From the NCBI RefSeq assembly GCF_014850955.1, contig NZ_JACXSS010000001.1, positions 2,604,001-2,668,000 of the forward strand: a stretch of DNA of 64,000 nt, read 5' to 3'. Shown here one piece after another: positions 56,153 to 64,000 of the stretch. The stretch is from Methylomonas albis. GTDB lineage: Bacteria > Pseudomonadota > Gammaproteobacteria > Methylococcales > Methylomonadaceae. Position 1 is the stretch's first letter. Each line of letters begins with the position of its first letter. The notes below the pieces were generated by a model. That model was not told the DNA's origin, searched no databases, and was given only the letters and a program-made list of their open reading frames with translations. The translations under genes were made by a program, and so were the position numbers.

Positions 56153-56761
56153 TTATAATTGAATTCCAGAAAAAGCCATGAAGCCCAGAGACATCAAGCC
56201 AGCGGTGATAAAAGTGATGCCCAGACCTTGCAATGCAGCAGGTATATCGCTGTATTTCAATTTCTCACGCACACCGGCCATGACGGTAATCGCCAGAGCC
56301 CAACCGAAACCACTACCAATACCGTATACCACGCTTTCGCCGAAATTGTAGTCGCGTTCGATCATGAACAAACTACCGGCCAGAATCGCGCAGTTCACGG
56401 TAATCAACGGCAGGAAAATACCCAAGGCTTGATACAGAGCCGGAAAGAATTTATCCAAAATCATTTCCAGAATCTGCACGATCGCAGCGATCATGCCGAT
56501 ACAACTCAACAAGCTTAAAAAGCTCAAGTCGACACCGGTAATACCGATCCAGGCCAATGCATCTTCTTTCAACAAGGTTTGATAGATAAATTGATTCGCC
56601 GGTACGGTCAGGGTTTGCACCACCATCACCGCGATACCCAAGCCCATTGCAGTGGAGATCTTCTTGGAAACCGCCAAGAAGGTACACATGCCCAGGAAGA
56701 AAGATAACGCCAGGTTTTCGATGAAAACCGCTTTAACAAATAGACTGATATAAGCTTCCAT
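56153..56761 (-). CDS. nqrE: Na+-NQR subunit E
   Basis: A 202-residue six-helix membrane protein matching NqrE/Rnf[21 protein letters not shown], then [13 protein letters not shown] with the conserved Cys that binds the shared iron centre, and [17 protein letters not shown] with the second Cys. It pairs with NqrD. The start coincides with the last base of nqrD. Confidence 0.96.
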   Translation of the reverse strand: MEAYISLFVKAVFIENLALSFFLGMCTFLAVSKKISTAMGLGIAVMVVQTLTVPANQFIYQTLLKEDALAWIGITGVDLSFLSLLSCIGMIAAIVQILEMILDKFFPALYQALGIFLPLITVNCAILAGSLFMIERDYNFGESVVYGIGSGFGWALAITVMAGVREKLKYSDIPAALQGLGITFITAGLMSLGFMAFSGIQL

Positions 56762-57429
56762 TAGTGGTGCCCTCCTTCACCGTGAGCAATCGACATAATT
56801 TTGAACTCGTTATGTTCAACCTGCTTAGGCTTCCAAGTACGGAAAGCCCAGATAATCAAGCCGATGATGAAAAATGCGCTAGGCGGCAGCAACATCATGC
56901 CGTTAGGCACATACCAACCGCCATCTTTGACTAAGGGCAATACGTCGAAGCCGAGTAACTTACCTGAGCCAAGCGTTTCTCTGAACAGCGCTACTATGAT
57001 CAAAATCAGACTGTAACCGAGACCGTTGCCGATACCGTCCACAAAGCTTTGCATAGGCGGATTTTTCATTGCATACGCTTCAGCACGGCCCATCACGATA
57101 CAGTTGGTGATGATCAAACCAACGAATACCGACAGCTTTTTGCTTACATCAAACGCGAAGGCTTTTAGCAATTGATCGACCACAATAACCAGTGAAGCAA
57201 TGATGATCATCTGCACAATAATACGAATGCTACTTGGCGTGTGTTGACGCACAGCGCTGATAGCAGCACTCGAACATGCCGTCACCGAAGTCAGGGCCAG
57301 AGCCATGATCAACGAAGTTGACATTTGCGAAGTTACCGCCAGCGCCGAACAAACCCCGAGCACCTGCAAGGTGATAGGGTTGTTATCGACCAACGGTTCG
57401 AATAATACTTTTTTAGTTTCTTTATCCAT
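56761..57429 (-). CDS. nqrD: Na+-NQR subunit D
   Basis: A 222-residue six-helix protein related to NqrE and Rnf[21 protein letters not shown] carries the first iron-ligating Cys, and [17 protein letters not shown] the second. It forms the membrane core with NqrE. Confidence 0.96.
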   Translation of the reverse strand: MDKETKKVLFEPLVDNNPITLQVLGVCSALAVTSQMSTSLIMALALTSVTACSSAAISAVRQHTPSSIRIIVQMIIIASLVIVVDQLLKAFAFDVSKKLSVFVGLIITNCIVMGRAEAYAMKNPPMQSFVDGIGNGLGYSLILIIVALFRETLGSGKLLGFDVLPLVKDGGWYVPNGMMLLPPSAFFIIGLIIWAFRTWKPKQVEHNEFKIMSIAHGEGGHH

Positions 57430-57438
57430 TGTTCTGCC

Positions 57439-58302
57439 CTAACCGTTTGTTCTAATCTTGTTTAGATAAGTAGCGAAACCTTCCGTGCCCATCCAGTATT
57501 GGATCAGGTTGCTGACACCCCGACTGGTCAGTGTCGCACCGGCCAAACCGTCAACTTTATAAACTGAATCAGGACGACTGGAATCAACACCACCTTTCAC
57601 CAAAGTCAAAGCCACTTCACCTTTGTCGGAATAGACTTTTTTGCCTTTCCACAACGCGCGCCAATTAGGATTAACCACCTCACCACCCAGACCCGGTGTT
57701 TCACCTTGGTCATAGAGATTAATGCTTTGTACGGTTTGTGCATCTGACTCTAAAGCCAGAAAGCCGTACATGGTAGACCACAAACCATAACCGTTGATTG
57801 GCAGAATGATGGATTGCAACTGATCGCCTTTTTTGACCAAAAACACCTTGGTGTATTTGGCCTTTTGGCGAATGCTGGCAATATCTTTCTCGACCGGAAT
57901 CAATTCGTTCTGCGCTGGATCTTTAGCTGCCTTACGCTGGTCGTATTCGTCGACGTTGATATTGTCTACGTAATCGCCCGTTTTCAGATCGACAATCTTG
58001 CTTTCGATTCGATCGGCAAAGGCTTGGTCGATATCCGTGCCCTCTTCCAACAAGCCAGCCACATCAAGAATGTTTTTCTTCATGTCCAGGGCTTTGTTGT
58101 AGCCTTGCAAAGGACGCAAGGCTACAGTCGCGAGAGAGACCAATACCGCGCACACCAAGCATAGGGCCAAGGCTACGTTAACGGTTTTTTCCAGGCTGTC
58201 GTTGCTTAGGGCCAGGATTCTATCGGCATAAACTCTGAACTGTTCGTAGTACTTGCAGAGTTGCTCGTTATACTTGCAGGTTTTTTTCTCGGCATTAAGC
58301 AT
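57439..58302 (-). CDS. nqrC: Na+-NQR subunit C (covalent FMN)
   Basis: A 287-residue subunit with one TM helix ([20 protein letters not shown]) and a periplasmic FMN domain with the flavin-attachment motif [12 protein letters not shown] near the C-terminus. The start at 58302 overlaps the nqrB stop by 8 bases. About 35 residues precede the usual N-terminus ([20 protein letters not shown]); known NqrC begin at the [12 protein letters not shown] segment. No later start codon is available, so this cytoplasmic extension is probably real. Confidence 0.95.
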   Translation of the reverse strand: MLNAEKKTCKYNEQLCKYYEQFRVYADRILALSNDSLEKTVNVALALCLVCAVLVSLATVALRPLQGYNKALDMKKNILDVAGLLEEGTDIDQAFADRIESKIVDLKTGDYVDNINVDEYDQRKAAKDPAQNELIPVEKDIASIRQKAKYTKVFLVKKGDQLQSIILPINGYGLWSTMYGFLALESDAQTVQSINLYDQGETPGLGGEVVNPNWRALWKGKKVYSDKGEVALTLVKGGVDSSRPDSVYKVDGLAGATLTSRGVSNLIQYWMGTEGFATYLNKIRTNG

Positions 58303-59493
58303 GGCGTTTGATCCTTCTTCTAATATTTGCTTGAACAACAAAGTAATCAATCAATGGTGCAAACATGTTTGAGAAAAGAATGGCAAGCATCACACCTTCG
58401 GGGAAAGCCGGGTTAATCACCCGAATGATGATAATCATCACACCGATCATCACACCGTAAATCCAGCGACCGGTGTCGGTGACAGCAGCAGATACAGGAT
58501 CGGTTGCCATAAACACGGTGCCAAAAGCAAAACCGCCTACAACCATATGCCAATACCAAGGTATCGCAAACATGGGATTCGTGTTGCTGCCGATAATATT
58601 CAGCAAAGTAGACATGGCGATCATGCCGATCAATACGCCACCCATAATGCGGTAAGAAGCGACGCGGGTATAAAGCAGGAAAGCCGCACCCAACAGACAA
58701 GCCAAAGTCGATGTTTCGCCCATGGAACCAGGAATGAAACCTAGAAATGCCTGTATCCAGCTAAAGCTTTCTTTGATCGCTTCCAGGCCGCCTGCGGAAG
58801 CCAGGGACAATGCTGTAGCACCGCTATAACCATCCACTGCAACCCAGACCGCATCGCCGGAAATTGACGCCGGATAAGCGAAGAACAGGAATGCACGACC
58901 GGTAAGCGCAGGATTCAAGAAGTTTTTGCCGGTACCACCGAACACTTCTTTACCTAGAACGATACCGAATGAGATACCCAACGCCACTTGCCATAAAGGT
59001 ATGTCAGGCGGCAGGATCAAGGTATACAGCATCGAAGACACCAAAAAGCCTTCGTTGACTTCGTGCTTACGTACGGTAGCAAACAACACTTCCCAAATAC
59101 CGCCGACCGCTAAGGTCGTGATGTAAATCGGGAAGAAATACAACATACCATGCACTAGGCAGGAAAACGGATTGTAGGGATTATAGCCAAACAAGCCCAT
59201 GATCAGACTGCGCCAGCCATTAGTCTCTTCCAAACCCATGCCTTTCATAGCCAGATTGGCTTGATAACCGGTGTTGTACCAGGCCATCAATATACAAAAC
59301 GCTGTGGCGATAACCACGAAAGTCATGGTCCGTTTTAGGTCATTACCGTCACGAACATGGGTTTTACCGCGTGTTACATCGGATGGCGTATAGATGAAAG
59401 TATCGACCATCTCATACAGGCCATAATACTTCTGGAATTTGCCGCCCTTTGTAAAATGCGGCTCTATGCTATCTAATAAGTCTCTAGCCGACA

Positions 59494-59494
<1 letters not shown>
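58295..59494 (-). CDS. nqrB: Na+-NQR subunit B (Na+ channel, covalent FMN)
   Basis: A 399-residue polytopic protein: [17 protein letters not shown] near the start, the [22 protein letters not shown] block, and the FMN-Thr motif [13 protein letters not shown]. It forms the Na+ path and binds riboflavin and FMN. Its first base is the last of nqrA. Confidence 0.97.
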
Positions 59495-60900
<1,406 letters not shown>

Positions 60901-61026
60901 TCAAAGGGCACTTCAAGACAAAACGTGTTCATTACATCACAAGTTATCGGCTTTCTCAACGGAAAATCCTTAGGTTCGCAGGCCGAGAACCCGCCCCATA
61001 ACGCCCGGCGTAAGTGGGAATGCCTC

Positions 61027-61755
61027 TCAAATTTCAACTACTTTATTTATATCGAAACCGCTGACATACTTGCGCCCGACATACCCGCGGGTATTGCTTA
61101 AAATGCGCGCATCGGCTATCCGGTAATCGCCCAAATTATGTACATGACCGTGGAACCAGGCGGCGATTTCATGCTCGTGAAACAAAGACTTTAAGTCGTT
61201 ACAATACGCCAGCTTTTTAAGTACATTAGGTGAATCAATCCAACTCCATTCCGTGGGCGCATGATGCGTAACCACTATGGTCCTGCCGGCAAAAGGTGAT
61301 GCAAGTTGTTGTTCCAGCCAGAATTTCGATTCACGATGCAATTCAGTGAAGTGCTTAGGTTCGAAAGCTTGGCCTGCAAACGACACCTTGCGAAAATCGT
61401 TCAAGGTTTTACCCAGTACTTCGGCCTTTTCAGTACCTTCGATAAATAAATTGGTCCACAAGGTGCATCCTAAAAAACGCACACCCTGGAAAATAAACTG
61501 ATCTTTTTCCAAAAACTGAATTTGACTGCCCGCGCATTCATTGCGCAGCATATTGATGGTCTGTTGATATTCGTAACCATAAAACTCATGATTACCGGCC
61601 ACGTAAATCACCGGCTTATCAATAGACTTCAACCACTCGACGCCTTGCTTGAAAATCCCAATATCACCCGCCGCCACGACTATATCCGCATTGGTTTCCG
61701 GCAAACTCTGCTCGCCAAATTCTAAATGCACATCAGAAAAGTAATTTATCCGCAC
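61027..61755 (-). CDS. Calcineurin-like metallophosphoesterase
   Basis: A 242-residue phosphoesterase with the full metal set: SDVHLEFGE, VVAAGDIG, YVAGNHEFYG, VVTHHAPTEWS and WFHGHVHNLGDYR. Start is a GTG at 61755. Substrate unknown. It is divergent from ispG and stands alone. Confidence 0.9.
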   Translation of the reverse strand: MRINYFSDVHLEFGEQSLPETNADIVVAAGDIGIFKQGVEWLKSIDKPVIYVAGNHEFYGYEYQQTINMLRNECAGSQIQFLEKDQFIFQGVRFLGCTLWTNLFIEGTEKAEVLGKTLNDFRKVSFAGQAFEPKHFTELHRESKFWLEQQLASPFAGRTIVVTHHAPTEWSWIDSPNVLKKLAYCNDLKSLFHEHEIAAWFHGHVHNLGDYRIADARILSNTRGYVGRKYVSGFDINKVVEI

Positions 61756-61856
61756 AATTTGCTCTTTCGTCTCATAACTAAGGAGGTATAATTTAATACT
61801 AAGTGATTTACTTGGTATTTTTTAGATAACTTTGATTTTTTGCACACAACAACTCT

Positions 61857-63077
61857 ATGTCGATTAGCCCCAGAAAACACACCCAACAGGTTTTGGTAGG
61901 AAACGTAAAAATCGGCGGTGAAGCTCCGATTGTAGTTCAATCCATGACTAACACCGATACAGCTGATGTTGCAGGAAGCGTTCAACAGATTATGGAATTA
62001 GCGACAGCCGGCTCGGAAATGGTCCGCATCACGGTCGACCGTGAAGAAGCCGCGCAAGCCGTACCGGAAATCGTCAACCAGCTGGCACAAAAAGGCTTTT
62101 CGGTACCCATTATCGGCGACTTCCATTTCAACGGCCACAAGTTACTGGAAAAATATCCGGATTGCGCGCAAGCACTTTCCAAATACCGCATCAACCCCGG
62201 CAATGTTGGCAAAGGCAAGGCGCGGGACCCGCAATTTCAGCAGATGATAGAGTTTGCGATCCAATATAACAAACCCGTGCGCATCGGTGTCAACGGCGGA
62301 AGTCTGGATCAAGCCGTACTAACCCGCTTGCTCGACGAGAACAGACAATTGGCGCAACCGAAGGAATTGCCCCTGATCACCCGAGAAGCCATCGTACTCT
62401 CCGCCCTGGAAAGCGCGGCAAAAGCCCAGGAACTGGGACTGGGCAAAGACAAAATTATCCTATCGTGCAAAATCAGCGATGTTCAAGAGTTGATCAGCAT
62501 TTATCAAGACCTGTCCAGCCGTTGCGATTACGCCCTGCACTTAGGTCTTACCGAAGCCGGCATGGGCTCCAAAGGCATCGTCGCATCATCGGCTGCGCTT
62601 GGCGTGTTGATGCAACAAGGCATAGGCGACACCATCCGCGTATCACTAACGCCAGAACCCGGCGCAGCACGCACCAAAGAAGTGATCGTGGCTCAGGAAA
62701 TCCTGCAAACCATGAACTTCCGCTCTTTTACCCCCATGGTAGTGGCCTGCCCCGGTTGCGGCCGCACCACCAGCGATTATTTCCAACGCCTGGCGCAAGA
62801 CATTCAAGGCTATTTACGCGATCAAATGCCCATCTGGAAAGATAAATACAAAGGCGTGGAAGACATGAAAGTCGCGGTGATGGGCTGCGTAGTGAACGGC
62901 CCCGGCGAAAGCAAAAACGCCAACATCGGCATCAGCCTACCCGGCACGGGTGAATCGCCTGTTGCGCCGGTATTTGAAGACGGCTTCAAAACCGTCACCC
63001 TCAAAGGCGACCATATTGCTGAAGAGTTCCAGGAACTGGTCGAGCGTTATATCGAATCACATTACAGCGCACAGTAA
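61857..63077 (+). CDS. ispG: 4-hydroxy-3-methylbut-2-enyl-diphosphate synthase
   Basis: A 406-residue 4Fe-4S enzyme of the MEP isoprenoid pathway. Signatures: [33 protein letters not shown] and [17 protein letters not shown], which together supply the cluster Cys residues. It converts MEcPP to HMBPP. The start at 61857 lies 20 residues before the QSMTNTDT block, as usual. A strong terminator follows. Confidence 0.97.
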   Translation: MSISPRKHTQQVLVGNVKIGGEAPIVVQSMTNTDTADVAGSVQQIMELATAGSEMVRITVDREEAAQAVPEIVNQLAQKGFSVPIIGDFHFNGHKLLEKYPDCAQALSKYRINPGNVGKGKARDPQFQQMIEFAIQYNKPVRIGVNGGSLDQAVLTRLLDENRQLAQPKELPLITREAIVLSALESAAKAQELGLGKDKIILSCKISDVQELISIYQDLSSRCDYALHLGLTEAGMGSKGIVASSAALGVLMQQGIGDTIRVSLTPEPGAARTKEVIVAQEILQTMNFRSFTPMVVACPGCGRTTSDYFQRLAQDIQGYLRDQMPIWKDKYKGVEDMKVAVMGCVVNGPGESKNANIGISLPGTGESPVAPVFEDGFKTVTLKGDHIAEEFQELVERYIESHYSAQ

Positions 63078-63095
63078 AAACGTTACAGCACAAAG

Positions 63096-63120
63096 AAGGT
63101 GGCTAAAAGCCGCCTTTTTT
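63096..63120 (+). terminator. Rho-independent terminator of ispG
   Basis: AAGGTGGC (63096-63103) pairs with GCCGCCTT (63109-63116), one G-T pair, TAAAA loop, within a run of seven or more T. Confidence 0.88.
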
Positions 63121-63258
63121 TATATCAACTACCCAGACTCTATCACTGACCGACATTAGTACTTGGCAGGCTTGAGAAAATTACTGCCAATCTCCTAGAC
63201 TGCAAATAAGATAAATTTGAAAGGACAAGAATAGGCAAATAAACGTGACAGCCTGCAA

Positions 63259-63632
63259 TCAAAAAGCGGCACAATAAATAATACCGCTTTCGTCCACGGC
63301 CACTACCCGCCCTCGCAACGCCAGCTCAGTAGACCAGCGTTCAGTCTCTTCTACGGGAACATTGCATCTGGCCGACACCGGCCCCAATGCCGGCTTGCGA
63401 AACTTGGCATCAAGCTTTCTGACCACAGGAACAATGCCGGAAATATCGGAAAACTGCTGTGAAAGAAACGCACCGGAACCCGCTGCGGCAACCGACAATA
63501 AGGCGCTGCCGTGGACGGTGCCGAGATGATTGGCGTATTGAGGGCTTTCCGGTAAGCAAACTAAAAAGCCGCTATCCGGCTTGGCTAGCTCTAACCTATC
63601 ATTTGATTAAAGGGTAATTGGGAAACGTCCAT
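63259..63632 (-). pseudogene. PaaI/DUF4442-like hotdog thioesterase, split by a frameshift
   Basis: An ATG at 63632 opens MDVSQLPFNQMIG and hits a TAG at once. One base on, another frame continues the same protein: LELAKPDSGFLVCLPESPQY, ANHLGTVHGSALLSVAAAG, and on to VVAVDESGIIYCAAF. The HGSALLSVAAAG block is the hotdog central helix. Restoring one T near 63594 joins the two into about 123 residues. Only a TTG at 63498 could start the second part alone. Either a recent inactivation or a sequence error. Confidence 0.65.
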
Positions 63633-63739
63633 GCTTGGTTCTTTCAGATAAATGTTCAGCGTCGAAATAGGCTGCTTGCCGGCCGAGATTGGAGCCGCAC
63701 TACACGCAAATACTTTTCATAGTGTTGACCACTCTGGGT

Positions 63740-64000
63740 TTATTCGCTGGTTTCTTCGACGTCCGGCAAGTGCTCATACACCTGCTCGACGGTTTGGTGT
63801 TCGGTTAAGGCTTTAATGACTGCCGTTAGAGGTTCCGCATGGATGTCGGGTAAATCTTGCTCCAAGGGATTCACAATCGAAAACGCTAATTTTTCCAGCG
63901 GCGGGCAAAAATCCGCTGCCACACCGGGCTTATTGCCGCGCGCATCGACTCGGTACCAACCATATTGCACCAGATAAACCGCGTTCAAACCGTGCAGGCA
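63740..64000 (-). CDS. Transglutaminase-like domain protein, C-terminal end
   Basis: The frame is open to the window edge and reads CLHGLNAVYLVQYGWYRVDA then RGNKPGVAADFCPP, which fits the end of a transglutaminase-like domain (the W-Y-R-V-D-A-R-G-N segment holds the catalytic Asp). About 87 residues are visible and the N-terminal part with the Cys and His lies outside. Function unknown. Confidence 0.6.
   Translation of the reverse strand, partial: CLHGLNAVYLVQYGWYRVDARGNKPGVAADFCPPLEKLAFSIVNPLEQDLPDIHAEPLTAVIKALTEHQTVEQVYEHLPDVEETSE

Overview
The window reads as a chromosomal segment of a gammaproteobacterium. The best guess is a methanotroph of the Methylococcales, close to Methylomonas: there is a cytochrome P460 with a CxxCH haem site, a PEP-CTERM-type surface protein, a complete Na+-NQR operon, class I adenylate cyclase, ispG, prfC, xseA and many IS remnants and palindromic intergenic repeats. 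The genus is inferred; no methane or methanol oxidation gene lies in the window.

Layout. 0-3.4 kb: end of an RND membrane-fusion protein, a Tat-exported superoxide-reductase-like protein, and two degraded IS66 elements lying head to tail. 3.4-9.4 kb: a small AlpA-like regulator, prfC, an HDAC-family deacetylase, cytochrome P460 and the CstA transporter. 9.5-13.3 kb: an IS110 element with a candidate bridge-RNA leader, palindromic repeats, an IS1380 transposase carrying an in-frame 24-bp repeat insertion, and a YbdD-like protein (the usual CstA partner). 13.3-17.6 kb: PilZ, ComEC and PepSY proteins. 17.6-26.2 kb: a signalling block of TonB receptor (frameshifted), YfiR, a 1690-residue CHASE8/histidine kinase/receiver/Hpt/GGDEF/EAL protein, and an HDOD protein. 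26.5-35.9 kb: a calcium-binding-type protein, class I adenylate cyclase, and a compact co-directional cluster with a CvnD/MglA-like GTPase, one clear and one probable roadblock protein, a PAS protein, a cytoplasmic PhnD-like protein, a pseudo-receiver protein and a FimV-like helical-repeat protein. This cluster is the best candidate for an undescribed signalling system. 35.9-40.1 kb: argH, then a PhoPQ-like two-component pair divergent from a cytochrome b561 gene that has a PhoP-box-like promoter.

40.4-42.6 kb holds a secreted dockerin-like protein followed by a cohesin-like PEP-CTERM protein, probably a surface-assembly pair. 42.7-49.1 kb: aas and lplT, which belong to one lysophospholipid-recycling pathway and are adjacent in E. 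coli, are separated here by about 3 kb of accessory DNA. That DNA carries a MntA/HepT toxin-antitoxin pair, a DUF262-HEPN pair, a diverged second copy of the aas 3' end and a perfect 21-bp-arm palindrome. 49.0-54.6 kb: TetR, NUDIX, tRNA-Asp, a methyltransferase, a DmeF-like metal exporter, xseA, and a translationally coupled bacteriohemerythrin-AlkB pair. 54.6-60.9 kb: nqrABCDEF with nqrM behind an internal terminator. 61-64 kb: a metallophosphoesterase, ispG, a frameshifted thioesterase and the end of a transglutaminase-like gene.

All calls come from reading motifs, start sites and stems in the sequence; no database search was run.
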